From Hyphomicrobiaceae bacterium (GTDB lineage Bacteria > Pseudomonadota > Alphaproteobacteria > Rhizobiales > Hyphomicrobiaceae), in NCBI GenBank assembly GCA_008933705.1, contig WBUN01000021.1, forward strand, positions 1-64,000: DNA of 64,000 nt, read 5' to 3'. The notes under the pieces were generated by a model, which saw only the letters and a program-made list of their open reading frames with translations, was not told where the DNA came from and made no database searches. Shown here one piece after another: positions 52,822 to 63,231 of the stretch (its first letter is position 1; every line of letters begins with the position of its first letter). The position numbers were made by a program, and so were the translations under genes.

Positions 52822-54555
52822 ATGCATAGTCATGGCGGCGATCGCATCGCGGCAGTGTTGCAGGCGCAGGGCGTGCGCCTTCTGTTCACGCTGTGCGGCG
52901 GACATATCTCGCCGATTCTGACGGCCTCCAAGGCGCGCGGGATCCGCGTCGTCGATGTTCGCGACGAGGCTACCGCCGTCTTTGCCGCCGACGCCGTCGG
53001 CCGGCTTTCCGGCGTGCCGGGCGTGGCCGCGGTGACGGCCGGCCCCGGCCTGACCAACACCATCACGGCGCTGAAGAACGCCCAGCTCGCCCAGTCGCCC
53101 CTCATCCTGCTTGGCGGCGCCGCGCCCACGGCGCTGCAGGGACGTGGCGCCTTGCAGGACATCGCACAGCGCCCCATTGTCGCTGCCAGCGTGAAGCTTG
53201 TCATGCGGGTGCGCCGCGTCCGCGATCTCGGCCCCGCCGTCGAGAAGGCGTTTGCCGCTGCACGCGAAGGCGTGCCGGGGCCGGTCTTCATCGAGTGCCC
53301 TGTCGATCTGCTCTATGACGAGGCGATTGTCCGCCGCTGGTACGGCGAAGGCTCGAGCAAGGGCACGTCGATCGCCGATCGGCTGCAGCGTCTCTATCTC
53401 CGACGGCACGTCGAGGGCATGTTCACACGAGCTCACGACGTGCCGGTGCCGCGTGTCGTCGATGCGGTCGTACCCGTGGCGCGCCATGCGGCTGTCGCGG
53501 CTGCCGCCACCGCGCTCGGCAAGGCCGAACGGCCGCTCATGGTCATCGGCAGCCAGGCGCTCGCGGTGGCCGATGCGCCGCGCGTCGCGGCCGCCATCGG
53601 GCGGTTGGGGCTGCCGGTCTATCTGTCGGGCATGGCACGCGGATTGCTCGGACGCAGCCATCCCCTCCACATGCGTCATAACCGTCGCGAAGCGCTCCGC
53701 GAGGCGGACTGCGTCATCCTGGCCGGTGTGCCCTGCGACTTCCGCCTGGACTACGGGCGGCACATTCGGCGCTCGAGCACATTGGTTGCAGCCAACCGCA
53801 GCCGCAGAGACGCGTATCTCAACCGCCGGCCCGACATCGCCGCCATCGGCGACGCGGGCTCGTTCCTGCAGAGCCTGGCCGAGTGGTACGATGATCAGGG
53901 CGCACGCTGGAGGGATTGGATCGGCCAGCTTTCGGCGCGCGATGAGGATCGCGAGCTCGAGATCGAGCGGCAAGCAGGCAGCAGCGGCGAATTCGTGAAC
54001 CCGATCGCGCTGCTGCGCGGCATCGACGGCATTGCAGGCGACGATGCGATCTTCGTCGCCGATGGCGGCGACTTCGTCGGCACCGCTTCCTACATCGTGC
54101 GTCCCCGGGGGCCGCGCGGCTGGCTCGATCCGGGTGCGTTCGGCACCCTTGGTGTCGGCGCGGGCTTTGCGCTGGGGGCGGCGCTCAGCCGCCCGGGCGC
54201 GGAGGTGTGGCTCCTGCTCGGCGATGGGGCCTCCGGCTACGGGCTCGCCGAGATCGACACGTTCGTCCGCCACGGCGTTCCCGTCATCGCCGTCGTCGGC
54301 AATGATGCTGCCTGGACACAGATCGCGCGCGAGCAGGTGAAGCTGCTCAAGGACGATGTCGGGACCGTGCTTGCGCGCACGGCCTACGAGGAGGTCGCGA
54401 AGGGCTTCGGGGCCGAGGGTATCTCGCTGACGAAGTCTGCGGACATCGCCGGGGCGCTGACCCGCGCGCGTGCGGCGGCCAAGGCCGGCCGGCCGGTGCT
54501 CGTCAATGCGTGGCTCGATCGGACGGACTTCAGGGAAGGGTCCATATCGATTTGA
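52822..54555 (+). CDS. ThDP-dependent enzyme, 2-hydroxyacyl-CoA lyase-like
   Basis: 577 residues. Features: [21 protein letters not shown], catalytic Glu in [39 protein letters not shown], and the ThDP motif [19 protein letters not shown] with the following N ([15 protein letters not shown]). It is closer to 2-hydroxyacyl-CoA lyase or ILVBL-type enzymes than to acetolactate synthase. Divergent from the first ThDP enzyme across 800 bp. Substrate unknown; both enzymes may act in C1 or branched-acid metabolism. Confidence 0.85.
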   Translation: MHSHGGDRIAAVLQAQGVRLLFTLCGGHISPILTASKARGIRVVDVRDEATAVFAADAVGRLSGVPGVAAVTAGPGLTNTITALKNAQLAQSPLILLGGAAPTALQGRGALQDIAQRPIVAASVKLVMRVRRVRDLGPAVEKAFAAAREGVPGPVFIECPVDLLYDEAIVRRWYGEGSSKGTSIADRLQRLYLRRHVEGMFTRAHDVPVPRVVDAVVPVARHAAVAAAATALGKAERPLMVIGSQALAVADAPRVAAAIGRLGLPVYLSGMARGLLGRSHPLHMRHNRREALREADCVILAGVPCDFRLDYGRHIRRSSTLVAANRSRRDAYLNRRPDIAAIGDAGSFLQSLAEWYDDQGARWRDWIGQLSARDEDRELEIERQAGSSGEFVNPIALLRGIDGIAGDDAIFVADGGDFVGTASYIVRPRGPRGWLDPGAFGTLGVGAGFALGAALSRPGAEVWLLLGDGASGYGLAEIDTFVRHGVPVIAVVGNDAAWTQIAREQVKLLKDDVGTVLARTAYEEVAKGFGAEGISLTKSADIAGALTRARAAAKAGRPVLVNAWLDRTDFREGSISI

Positions 54556-55968
54556 CCGGGCGGGCCGATGAGGGTGGCCGGCATCCGCCGGGGGCCGGGC
54601 CTCGGGCGCACCTTCGTCGCGAAGTAAACTGGTCCCCGCCGTCGTGCCGGAGGCGCGTCTTCGACGCATGATGCAGGCGCGTCTTCGACGCGACGCAGGG
54701 GTGACGGTGGTGGGTACGGTGCGCGCGAGTGCCTCGCAATAGCAATAAAATCCAAACCGACCATCCAACACTGACGTCATGCGCGCGTCGCACACCCACT
54801 CCGCCCTGAGCTCGTCGAAGGGCGGCCACGCCGGCCGTGGTTCGACAGGCTCACCACGGAGGAGCGTTTCAACCGAAATGCCCAGGTGTGCGCGCTGCTG
54901 AAATGCCGCCGCGGCCGCGGTCGTGATCTGCGGCGGATGTGGTCCATGCGGCCGGGTGACCTGGGCCCCCGCCGTCGTGCCGGAGGCGCGTCTTCGACGC
55001 GACGCGGGGGTGACGGCGGTGGGTGGGGCCCGCGAGTACCTCACCATCGCAGTGAAATGCGAACCGATCAGCTAACACTGACGTCGTGCCCGCGTCGCAC
55101 ATCCCACGCCGCCCTGAGCGCGTCGAAGGGCGGCCACGCCGGCCGTGTTCGACGGGCTCACCACGGAGGACCGTTCGAGCCGGAAGGGGCCCCTCACGTG
55201 ACGTCATTCCCGCGGAGGCGGGAACCCAGGTCACATCGCAACGCAGGTGCGCGGGTCGCTGAAATGGCCCGCGTGGCCGCGGGGGCGATCTGCGGCGAAT
55301 GTGGTCCATACGGCCCGGTGACCTGGGCCTCCGCCTTCGCGGGGGTGACGGGTGTGGGGTGGGGCACCCGGTTACCCCATCTGACGTCATGCCCGCGCAG
55401 GCGGGCAGCCAGGTCACATTGCAACGCAGGTGCGCGCGCCGCTGGAATATCGCGCGAGGGCGTTCACCTTGCAGGCCCTTATCAACGGCACTTCGGCATG
55501 TGCGATGATGACGCCACCTCGGCTCACGAGGGGGGCCGCTGCAGCGGTGCCCTCGAACCATGAGCGGAGGGTCGCCGTCCGGGGCGTCTCGCGCGCTGGC
55601 GATGTGGCCGCCCATGGGTGCTCGGCCATCTGGATCGGGTGCAGCGGTACTTCAGGACGCGACGGGCGGGTGCAGGAGCCGGTGCTCTTGGGCGCCTTAC
55701 AAATACGGTCCGGCGGCTCTTGCCCCGCTCCTTCGACGTCTCGCGCTGACACGGGCGAAACCGGTGGCAGGTCATCGTCCATGGCCGCGTGGATGAGCGC
55801 GCAGAGCCGGCCTTGCCGGATGGCTTTTGCGGTCGGCCGGGCGGCATGAGCGCTGCGAGGCGCTTGTCGCGCTCGCGGCCGTCACCTCGATGCAGGTGCC
55901 TATGGTAGGATCGGTCGCACAGGTTCCGGTCGGGCCTGGCGGCGGCCCATTGAAGAGCAGGATGCCTT
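54556..55968. other. 1.4-kb gene-free block with nested repeats
   Basis: No supported gene on either strand. The part 54620-55470 is built of diverged repeat units; from 55470 to 55968 nothing recognisable is seen. Confidence 0.55.
54620..55470. repeat. Nested intergenic repeats (REP-like and CGTCATTCCCGC types)
   Basis: Unit A (GTCGTGCCGGAGGCGCGTCT) is at 54641 and 54973. Unit B, about 140 bp, containing the core CCGCCCTGAGC-CGTCGAAGGGCGG and TTCGAC-GGCTCACCACGGAGGA, is at 54724-54863 and 55032-55170. Unit C (GCAGGTGCGCG, GGTCCAT, GGTGACCTGGGC) is at 54880, 55241 and partially 55425. GACGTCAT-CCCGCG motifs occur at 55200 and 55383. Copies differ by roughly one base in five to ten. Confidence 0.7.
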
Positions 55969-57735
55969 GTGATGCGTGGCTTCCATGAAACCTCCCTGGC
56001 GGCCGTGGCCGCGGCACCGCCGGCCGAGTCGGCGGTGGCAATACGGGTGCCCTGGCTGTCGCACATCGCGGTTCGCTCGGCGGCGGTGCTGGTCGTGGCA
56101 ACCCTCCTCCCCCTCCTGGTGGTGATTGCCGCCTACGACCGATACGCGACCAGCCTCCTCGATATCGTGTCCGGCGCGCGCATCGAGCAGCGCCTCGCCA
56201 TCTCGCATGGGCGTGTCGCGGGTTTTCTCGAAGCAAGATTTGCCCAGCTCGACACGCTGGCGACGCACCCGGATGTGACGTCGCTGGCGCGGTCGGCCTC
56301 CCTCACCGCGCGAGGGGGCGGCGTGCGCGCATTGCTCGAGTACGAGGCCGACAACCCAGATCTGTATGGCGTGCTGCTGTTCGACGGCTCGGGGTCGCTC
56401 GTCGACGCCATTCCAAGCCAGGCTGCGGCCGGCGTGCCGTACTGGGGCGGGCGCTGGCAGCCGCTGAAGGAGGAGGTCCCGCGCAGCGATGCGCCTCGGG
56501 GGCGTGTCGTGGGACCCTTCCTGCCCGCGGACGGCCGTCCCGGCTCGCTGCTCCTGGTGCGTCAGTTGCCGACAGCGGGCGGCATGCCGGCTGCTGCAAT
56601 CGCATTGCATGTGCGTCTGTCGTCGTTGACCGAGGCGCTGGGACAGGAAGACGCGCGAGGGCTGTTCAAGCCCCTGATGCTGACGCCGGGCGGCCTTGCC
56701 TTCTCGCCGATCGGCCGGCCTGAGCGCCCCACCGGCAACATCATGGAGGGGCCGGAGCTGCTGCCTGGGTGGAGGGTGGCGCTCGCCGTGGAGACCCGGC
56801 CGATCGTCAGGCCGCTCTCGACGATCCGCGAGGCGCTGCTCGGCGCAGCCGTGGCCGTCGCAGCCCTGGTCGCCGGCGTCGTGGTCGTCCTCGGCTCGCG
56901 CCTCAACCGACGGATCGGCCGCCTCGTGGAGAGCTCGGCTGCACTGGCAGAAGGCCGGCTCGACAGCCGTGTCAGCGACGACGGCAGGGACGAGCTGACC
57001 GTGCTCGCCCGCGCCTTCAACCGCATGGCGGCGCGGCAGCGCGACACGCTGAACGCCGCGGTCGAGGCAGAAAAGATGGCCGTGCTCGGCCGCTTCGCCT
57101 CGAGTTTCGCCCACGAGGTGAAGAACCCGCTGGCTGCCATGAAGACGACCGTGCAAGGACTGCTCGCGAGGAATGCGAACGAGGAGCACCGCCGTCTGCT
57201 CGAAGGGATGGACGACGAGATCGACCGTCTGGACGGGAGTCTGCGCGACTTTCTCGTCTATGCCCGGCCGGCACCGGCGAGCCCGCGCAGGGTGGTGGTC
57301 GAGGAGGTGCTGGCACGCTGCGAGACGCTGATCTCGCATCAGCTCAAGGACGCCGGAATCAAGTACGTTGCTCTCGGCGAGACCAACCTGGCGCTCAGAA
57401 CGGACATCGTTCATCTGCAGCAGATCCTGATGAACCTGATTGCCAATGCCATCGATGCCATGCCGGATGGCGGCCGCATCACGCTGCGGGTCAGGCGTTC
57501 CATCGGAAGCGGCATCATCGAGGTGAGCGATACAGGCCATGGCATTCCCGAAGCCATGATCGATCATGTGATGGAGCCGTTTGTGTCGACGCGCAAGGAT
57601 GGCGCCGGTCTCGGTCTGGCCATCTCGCGGCAGCTCGCCGAGATCAACGGCGGCAAGCTTGCGATCGCCAGCGAAGCGGGTCAGGGCACGACGGTGACGT
57701 TGTCATTGCCGCGCGACGAGGAGGCATGCTCATGA
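55969..57735 (+). CDS. Sensor histidine kinase
   Basis: 588 residues. TM1 (AAVLVVATLLPLLVVIAAY, near 38-56), a periplasmic sensor of about 230 residues, TM2 (ALLGAAVAVAALVAGVVVVL), a HAMP region, His382 in SSFAHEVKNPLAAM, and ATPase motifs NLIANAIDAMPDGG, DTGHGIPEAM and GAGLGLAIS. The HExKNPL H-box is of the NtrB/ZraS type. Its stop overlaps the response regulator start (ATGA). It starts at GTG 55969 or ATG 55972. It probably senses a ligand imported by the following ABC system. Confidence 0.9.
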   Translation: MMRGFHETSLAAVAAAPPAESAVAIRVPWLSHIAVRSAAVLVVATLLPLLVVIAAYDRYATSLLDIVSGARIEQRLAISHGRVAGFLEARFAQLDTLATHPDVTSLARSASLTARGGGVRALLEYEADNPDLYGVLLFDGSGSLVDAIPSQAAAGVPYWGGRWQPLKEEVPRSDAPRGRVVGPFLPADGRPGSLLLVRQLPTAGGMPAAAIALHVRLSSLTEALGQEDARGLFKPLMLTPGGLAFSPIGRPERPTGNIMEGPELLPGWRVALAVETRPIVRPLSTIREALLGAAVAVAALVAGVVVVLGSRLNRRIGRLVESSAALAEGRLDSRVSDDGRDELTVLARAFNRMAARQRDTLNAAVEAEKMAVLGRFASSFAHEVKNPLAAMKTTVQGLLARNANEEHRRLLEGMDDEIDRLDGSLRDFLVYARPAPASPRRVVVEEVLARCETLISHQLKDAGIKYVALGETNLALRTDIVHLQQILMNLIANAIDAMPDGGRITLRVRRSIGSGIIEVSDTGHGIPEAMIDHVMEPFVSTRKDGAGLGLAISRQLAEINGGKLAIASEAGQGTTVTLSLPRDEEACS

Positions 57736-59072
57736 GTGGCCCTCGGCTCCTGGTCATCGACGACGAGGTCAATCTCGTAGCATCGATGCTCTACGGCTTC
57801 GCGGCACATGGTTTCGAGGCACAGGGCGCATCGAGCGCCGCGGATGGCCTGGCCGCGCTCCGCGCCTGCAAGCCCAATCTCGTTCTGCTGGACCACAAGC
57901 TTCCCGATGCGTTCGGATTGGACCTGATCGCGCCGATCCACGCACTCGACCAGGATCTGCCGATCGTCATGATCTCGGCGCATGGGGACATCCCGACCGC
58001 CGTCGAAGCGGTGAAACGGGGCGCGCTCGACTTCGTAAGCAAGCCGTTCGATCTGGAGGACCTTGTCGGCGTCGTCCAGGCCGCCCTCCACAGCAAGGAT
58101 GGGGCGAAGGGGCGCAAACGCGGGCGCCCGACGGATGAGGCAGCCGCGCCCGAGCCGGCAGAGGTATCGGCGTTGATGCGCGATCTGCGCGCGACCGTCG
58201 CCGTGGTCGCCAGGAGCTCGACGCGGATCATCCTTCTGCTCGGGCCGTCGGGCGCCGGCAAGGGCCATACAGCGCGGCTGATGCACGAATTGAGCGCGCG
58301 TGCCAAGGGGCCATTCACCGTCGTGAACTGCGCGGCGCTTCCCGGTGACCTCCTCGAAGCCGAGTTGTTCGGGGTCGATCGGGGTGCCTATACCGGTGCG
58401 CAGCAAAGCCGGCCGGGCCTTGTGGAGGCGGCCGAGGGCGGCACGCTGTTCATGGATGAGATCGGCGAGCTGCCGCTTCCGCTTCAGGCCAAGCTCCTGC
58501 GCTTCCTGGAAAGCCGCAGCTACCGGCGTCTCGGGTCGGGGCGCGAGCAGATCGCCGACGTGCGTGTCATTGCGGCTTCCAACCGCGATCTGGCGGCAGA
58601 AGTTGCAGCCGGCCGCTTCCGTGCCGATCTGTACTACCGCTTGAACGTGGTTCCCATCAACCTGCCGCGATTGGCCGAGCACGCAGAGGACGTGATGCCC
58701 CTGGCGCATGTGTTCGCCCGGCGTTCTGCGGGATTGGAGGGAACAACACCTGTGACATTCTCCGACGCCGCCGCCTCGGCGCTGACGGCCTATCTTTGGC
58801 CGGGCAACATCCGCGAGCTGGCCAACCTGATCGAGCGGCTGACCATTCTCCATCCCGGCAGCCGCATCGACGTGGAACATCTGCCGCCCGAGATCTCGGG
58901 CGGCGCAGCGCCCGCGACCCGTAGAATCGACGATCAACTCGAGAGCACCGAGCGCGAGATCCTGATCAGGGCCCTGCGCGCGGCCAACGGGCACAAAGGG
59001 AGGGCCGCCGAGGCCCTCGGCATCTCGCGCCATGCTATGAAGCGGCGACTGCGGCGCGTGGGTCTGCTCTGA
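57732..59072 (+). CDS. Sigma-54-dependent response regulator (NtrC family)
   Basis: 446 residues. Receiver with Asp54 (VLLDHKLPDAFG); AAA+ domain with Walker A GPSGAGKGH, the sigma-54-contact loop GAYTGA at residues 218-223, Walker B GGTLFMDEIGELPL and the R-finger segment FRADLYYRLNVVP; C-terminal Fis-type HTH (KGRAAEALGISRHAMKRRLR). It activates transcription with RpoN. A TGGCAT-N5-TTGCA promoter lies 97 bp after its stop. ATG 57732 overlaps the kinase stop; ATG 57726 is an alternative. Confidence 0.92.
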   Translation: MSGPRLLVIDDEVNLVASMLYGFAAHGFEAQGASSAADGLAALRACKPNLVLLDHKLPDAFGLDLIAPIHALDQDLPIVMISAHGDIPTAVEAVKRGALDFVSKPFDLEDLVGVVQAALHSKDGAKGRKRGRPTDEAAAPEPAEVSALMRDLRATVAVVARSSTRIILLLGPSGAGKGHTARLMHELSARAKGPFTVVNCAALPGDLLEAELFGVDRGAYTGAQQSRPGLVEAAEGGTLFMDEIGELPLPLQAKLLRFLESRSYRRLGSGREQIADVRVIAASNRDLAAEVAAGRFRADLYYRLNVVPINLPRLAEHAEDVMPLAHVFARRSAGLEGTTPVTFSDAAASALTAYLWPGNIRELANLIERLTILHPGSRIDVEHLPPEISGGAAPATRRIDDQLESTEREILIRALRAANGHKGRAAEALGISRHAMKRRLRRVGLL

Positions 59073-59169
59073 GCGCTTTGCGCGCATCGGTGCGCTCGCG
59101 ATGAGCGCAATCCGCTCAGCATGAGCCGGCTCGCACGCCGAAGCCGTTGTTTCCTCGGACCGTGCACAC

Positions 59170-59185
59170 TGGCATTTGCATTGCA
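59170..59185 (+). promoter_or_regulatory. Sigma-54 (-24/-12) promoter
   Basis: TGGCAT-TTGCA-TTGCA matches the TGGCAY-N5-TTGCA consensus with the invariant GG and GC ten bases apart. The predicted start is near 59197, 64 nt before the binding-protein ATG at 59261. It lies immediately downstream of an NtrC-type regulator gene. Confidence 0.75.
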
Positions 59186-59260
59186 ATGACTGCTGCCAAT
59201 AACGCCTCAAGGCGGCCCGTTCGGCCATTTCGCCCGAGCGGTCAGGGAGGATCGACGCCG

Positions 59261-60538
59261 ATGTGCCGCCGCTTGGGGGCTTGCGGGATACTGCTGGTAT
59301 CTTTGCTGACGGCCACTGTTGCGCGCGCCGACGACGCGGGCACGGTAGAGATCGGCTGCATGTTTCCGATGACCGGTCGCGGCGCGCTCTATGGGCGCGA
59401 CAGCGTCGCGGCCATCGACATGGCGGTCGAGGAGATCAACGCTGCGGGCGGCGCCGCCGGACGGCGCCTGCGCGTGCACCACGCGGATTCCCAATCCAAG
59501 CCTGCGTTCGCGGTCTCGATCGCGCGCCGCTTCATCGACGAGACCAAGGTCCACTTTCTCTGCGGCGTCGTCAGCTCGTCGGTCGGGCTTGCCGTCAGTG
59601 AGGTTGCACGCGAGCGTCGCACGATCTTCATCGGCACCGACCACGCCTCCTCGCGGCTTACCATCGAGAACGCGCACCCCTACTACTTCCGCGTCTCGAA
59701 CAACGCCTATCAGTCGATGGCGGCGGGCGCCCTGTGGCTGGCCGAGCTGCGGCGCACGCGCGGCTGGCGCACCATCGCCTTCATCGGTCCGGACTACGAG
59801 TACGGCCGCGGCATGTGGGCCGACCTCAGATCCAAGCTGGATGAGCTCAAGGTCGAGTACCATGTCGTCGGCGACCTGTGGCCGAAACTCTACGAGCCGG
59901 ATTTTGCCGCCTACATCACCGAGCTGAAGCGGCTGAAGCCCGACGTCATCATCAATGGCCATTGGGGCGGGGATTTCGTCGCCTTCGTGCGCCAGGCAAA
60001 GGCGCTCGACCTCTTCGGCGGCTCGGTCTTCGCGAACTTCGATGCCGGGGGCAACTACGAGGTGCTGGCGGCGCTGGGTGACGAGATGCCGCTTGGCCTC
60101 GTCCTGTCTGCGCGCCACCACGTGAACTGGCCGGATACGGAGCGCAATCGACGCTTTGTCGAGGGCTTCCGCGCGCGCACCGGCCGCTATCCGAGCTACG
60201 CGGCGGAGGGCGCCTACGCCGGCATCATCGCCATCGCCAAGGCCGTGCGCGCGGTGGGCAACCCGGACGACAAGGAAGGTCTCATCCGGGCGCTCGAGGG
60301 TATGGAGCTCGAGCTCCCCGAGGACCCCGTTGGGTTCCGTTCGCGCATCGATCCGGAGACGCACCAGATCGTGCAGATGCAGGCCATCGGTGTCGTCGTG
60401 CGGGAAAGCCGCTATCCCCCGGCGACGACGCTGCTCGGCAACTTCCAGGTCTATCCGGCGGAGCGCCTGTTGCCGTCGCGAGCGGAAGTCGCGCGCCGCC
60501 GGGCGGCTGTGGGCGTGCGTGAGCAGATACGCGAGTGA
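59261..60538 (+). CDS. ABC transporter substrate-binding protein, first copy
   Basis: 425 residues, signal peptide RLGACGILLVSLLTATVA, mature domain beginning TVEIGCMFPMTGRGALYG with AIDMAVEEINAAGGAAGRRL, the type-I binding-protein start. ATG 59261 has AGGGAGG upstream; the frame is open to 59147. It is the first gene after the sigma-54 promoter. The ligand is unknown; the AmiC/LivJ group binds amino acids, amides or aromatic acids. Confidence 0.87.
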   Translation: MCRRLGACGILLVSLLTATVARADDAGTVEIGCMFPMTGRGALYGRDSVAAIDMAVEEINAAGGAAGRRLRVHHADSQSKPAFAVSIARRFIDETKVHFLCGVVSSSVGLAVSEVARERRTIFIGTDHASSRLTIENAHPYYFRVSNNAYQSMAAGALWLAELRRTRGWRTIAFIGPDYEYGRGMWADLRSKLDELKVEYHVVGDLWPKLYEPDFAAYITELKRLKPDVIINGHWGGDFVAFVRQAKALDLFGGSVFANFDAGGNYEVLAALGDEMPLGLVLSARHHVNWPDTERNRRFVEGFRARTGRYPSYAAEGAYAGIIAIAKAVRAVGNPDDKEGLIRALEGMELELPEDPVGFRSRIDPETHQIVQMQAIGVVVRESRYPPATTLLGNFQVYPAERLLPSRAEVARRRAAVGVREQIRE

Positions 60539-60585
60539 CACCAGTGACTGACGGACATTCGAAGCCAACCGAAGGGAGAAAGCGC

Positions 60586-61896
60586 ATGAGATATGCATAC
60601 ACGAAGCGCACCGGCCTCGGCGCGGCCGCGGCGGCGCTGCTGGCGCTCGCGGCGCCGGCCATGGCACAGCAGCCGGCAGGTACGGTCAAGGTCGGCATCG
60701 TCACGTTCCTGTCGGGCGGCGCGGCCGGTCCATTCGGCGTGCCGGCGCGCAATGCGGCCGAGCTCGTCATCGAGGCCATCAACGCCGGCAAGCTGCCCGC
60801 GCCCTATAGCGACAAGGGATTCGGCGGCGCGACCGTTGCGCCGGTGATCATCGACGAGGCCAGCAAGAACGTCGTCGCCGACTATCGTACGCTCGTCGAG
60901 AAGGAGAAGGTCGATCTCGTCATCGGCTACATCTCGAGCGGCAGCTGCAAGGCCGTGGCGCCCGTCGTCGAGGAGATCAAGCGGCTGACCGTCTTCTTCG
61001 ATTGCGGTACGCCGCAGATCTTCGAGGAGGTGGTCACCAAGCCCGCCTACCTGTTCCGGACCGGTGCCCATGCCACCATGGACAGCGTGGCAGCGGCCCG
61101 CTACCTGCTCGAACGCAAGAAGGATCTGAAGAGCTACGCCGGCATCAACCAGAACTATGCCTGGGGTCAGGACTCCTGGAACGACTTCGACGCGGCCATG
61201 AAGGCGCTGAAGCCCGGCGTGGCCACCAAGACGAGCCAGATGCCCAAGATCTTTGCCGGCCAGTACGGAACGGAGATCTCGGCGCTGCTCGCGGACCAGC
61301 CCGATGCCGTCCATTCCAGCTTCTGGGGCGGCGACATGGAGGCGTTCGTGCTGCAGGCGCAGGGCCGCGGCCTGTTCGGCAAGATGCAGGTCGTTCTGAC
61401 GACGGGCGAGACCGCCATGCATCGCCTGGGTGCCCAGATGCCTAACGGCACGATCATCGGCGGCCGCGGCACGCACGGCAACTTCGCCCCCAAGTCGGAG
61501 CTCAACGACTGGTTCCGCAAGGCCTACTATGACCGCTTCGCGACCTGGCCGACCTATCCTTCCTACAAGATGGCGCTCGCGCTCCTCGGCGTGAAGGCGG
61601 CCTATGACAAGGCGGCCAAGGCCGCCGGCGGCAAGCTGCCTACCCAGGAGCAGGTAGCGGCGGCGCTCAAAGGGCTTGAGTTCGACAGCCCAAGCGGAAA
61701 GGTGAGGATGGCATTGTCTGGCGGCCATCAGGCCATTCAGGATACGGCCTATGCCGAGCACACCTTCGACAAGGCGACCAACCAGGCCGTCCTCGCCAAC
61801 GTCAAGGTCTACAAGGCGGAATGCGTGAACCCGCCGGAGGGCATCAAGAGCGCGGACTGGATCAAGTCCGGCTTCAAGGGAGCCAAGTGCGACTAG
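60586..61896 (+). CDS. ABC transporter substrate-binding protein, second copy
   Basis: 436 residues, signal peptide TGLGAAAAALLALAAPAMAQ, mature start VKVGIVTFLSGGAAGPFG. It differs from the first binding protein in length and sequence, so the system may take two ligands or use one protein for sensing. ATG 60586 has AAGGGAGAAAG upstream. The TAG stop is the first part of a CTAG-flanked repeat (61893-61971). Confidence 0.87.
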   Translation: MRYAYTKRTGLGAAAAALLALAAPAMAQQPAGTVKVGIVTFLSGGAAGPFGVPARNAAELVIEAINAGKLPAPYSDKGFGGATVAPVIIDEASKNVVADYRTLVEKEKVDLVIGYISSGSCKAVAPVVEEIKRLTVFFDCGTPQIFEEVVTKPAYLFRTGAHATMDSVAAARYLLERKKDLKSYAGINQNYAWGQDSWNDFDAAMKALKPGVATKTSQMPKIFAGQYGTEISALLADQPDAVHSSFWGGDMEAFVLQAQGRGLFGKMQVVLTTGETAMHRLGAQMPNGTIIGGRGTHGNFAPKSELNDWFRKAYYDRFATWPTYPSYKMALALLGVKAAYDKAAKAAGGKLPTQEQVAAALKGLEFDSPSGKVRMALSGGHQAIQDTAYAEHTFDKATNQAVLANVKVYKAECVNPPEGIKSADWIKSGFKGAKCD

Positions 61897-61971
61897 TGTC
61901 CCGAATTCCGAAGTTCGCCGAAGTCTGCTGCAGGAGCCGGGAGCGACGTTCGGAATCAAGAGGGACACCAG
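61893..61971. repeat. CTAG-flanked inverted repeat (MITE-like), degenerate
   Basis: Begins CTAG-TGTCCCGAATTCCGAAG and ends TTCGGAATC...GGGACA followed by CCAG. It belongs to the family at 118, 209 and 18690. Its CTAG supplies the stop codon of the second binding protein. Confidence 0.62.
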
Positions 61972-62201
61972 GTTGATGGTGTTGCTAGTGTGATTGAGAT
62001 CGAGGAATTCGCTCCAGGCATGCCGCCAACAGCGGCGAATTTCTCGATCATCGCACGAGTTGGATTTTTCGTTCGAGTGAGAAGGAAGCGCGATGTCGCG
62101 GCCCGTGCCGAAAGTGCCGAGGCGGACATTGCGCCCCAGTTCAGTTTTCGCGTTCCAGACCCACGAAAAGCGTGTGTTACGCATCCACAACGGAGGAAAC
62201 C
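61897..62201. other. Region between binding protein and metallo-hydrolase genes
   Basis: No gene apart from the repeat at its left end. A GGAGG site precedes the next ATG. Confidence 0.45.
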
Positions 62202-63197
62202 ATGATGACGTCGTCGAAGCTCAGCATCTCGCGGCGCATGCTCCTGGCTGGCGCCGGCGCGGCAGGCGCTGCGCTCTCCGCGGGCGGCTTGCCATTGCAG
62301 TCCGCGCAAGCCAAAGCCCCGCTCAAGAATACGCAAGCTCCCTACTTCTACCGCTTCAAGCACGGGAAGATGGAGGCGAGCGTCGTGTCCGACGGCCCTC
62401 TTCCCCTCGGCGAGCCGTCCGGCACCTTTCTCGGCGTCTCCAAGGAAGAGGTTGGCAAGATGCTCTCCGACAACTTCCTGCCGACCAACAACGTTGTGCT
62501 CGAGCAGAACGCGCTGGTGCTCAACACGGGCGGCAAGCTCGTGCTGTTCGACAGCGGCATGGGAACGAGCACCATGTTCGGCAAGACCACCGGCCGGCTG
62601 ATCAAGAGCATCCAGGAAGCCGGCGTCGAGCCAAAGACGATCGACGCCGTGGTGATCACCCACGCGCATATCGATCACATCGGCGGACTCGTTGGTGCCA
62701 AGGGCAATCGCCTGTTCCCCAACGCCCAGATCTACATCAGCCAGGCCGATTTCGACTTCTGGACCGATGAGGGAAAGCTCGGCGGCAATCTCAAGGCGTT
62801 CATCGAGCACGCCCGCAAGAACCTGCTGCCCTATCGCGACCGCATGGTCTTCTTCAAGGACGGGCAGGAGTTCCTGCCGGGCATCCAGGCCATGTCCGCG
62901 CCAGGTCACACCGTCGGCCATACGATCTTCATGATCACCTCCGACGGCAAGACCATGTGCAACGTCGGCGACCTGACGCATCACCAGATTCTCCTGGTCG
63001 AGAGGCCGCGCATCGAGTTCGCCTACGACACCGATCCGAAGCAGTCTGCCAGCACGCGGGTGCGCATCCTCGATATGCTGGCGGCGCAGAAGATTCCGCT
63101 TCTCGCCTACCACTTCCCGTGGCCAGGCGTAGGACATGTGGCGAAGGCGGGTGAAGGCTTCCGCTACTTCGCTGCGCCGATGAGCATGCTGCTCTGA
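62202..63197 (+). CDS. MBL-fold metallo-hydrolase, Tat-exported
   Basis: 331 residues. A twin-arginine-type signal (SRRMLLAGAGAAGAAL) starts the protein. The metallo-beta-lactamase motif THAHIDH gives His154, His156, Asp158 and His159, with later metal ligands in APGHTVGH and VGDLTHH. The fold suggests hydrolysis of an ester, lactone or amide in the periplasm. ATG 62202 has GGAGG upstream. Its position between a binding protein and a permease gene suggests that it prepares or processes the imported ligand. Confidence 0.83.
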   Translation: MMTSSKLSISRRMLLAGAGAAGAALSAGGLPLQSAQAKAPLKNTQAPYFYRFKHGKMEASVVSDGPLPLGEPSGTFLGVSKEEVGKMLSDNFLPTNNVVLEQNALVLNTGGKLVLFDSGMGTSTMFGKTTGRLIKSIQEAGVEPKTIDAVVITHAHIDHIGGLVGAKGNRLFPNAQIYISQADFDFWTDEGKLGGNLKAFIEHARKNLLPYRDRMVFFKDGQEFLPGIQAMSAPGHTVGHTIFMITSDGKTMCNVGDLTHHQILLVERPRIEFAYDTDPKQSASTRVRILDMLAAQKIPLLAYHFPWPGVGHVAKAGEGFRYFAAPMSMLL

Positions 63198-63231
63198 TCG
63201 GAGCCGGCGCCCTCAAGACCGGAGATCGGAA

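Noticed and set aside
55430-55849. Plus-strand frame of 139 codons in the gene-free block
   Set aside because: Overlaps the repeats, has no domain or good ribosome site, and a similar frame exists on the other strand.
56769-57731. Upstream extension of the response regulator to a 767-residue protein
   Set aside because: The extension is out of frame with the kinase gene and Arg-rich; the regulator starts at 57732 with a receiver domain.
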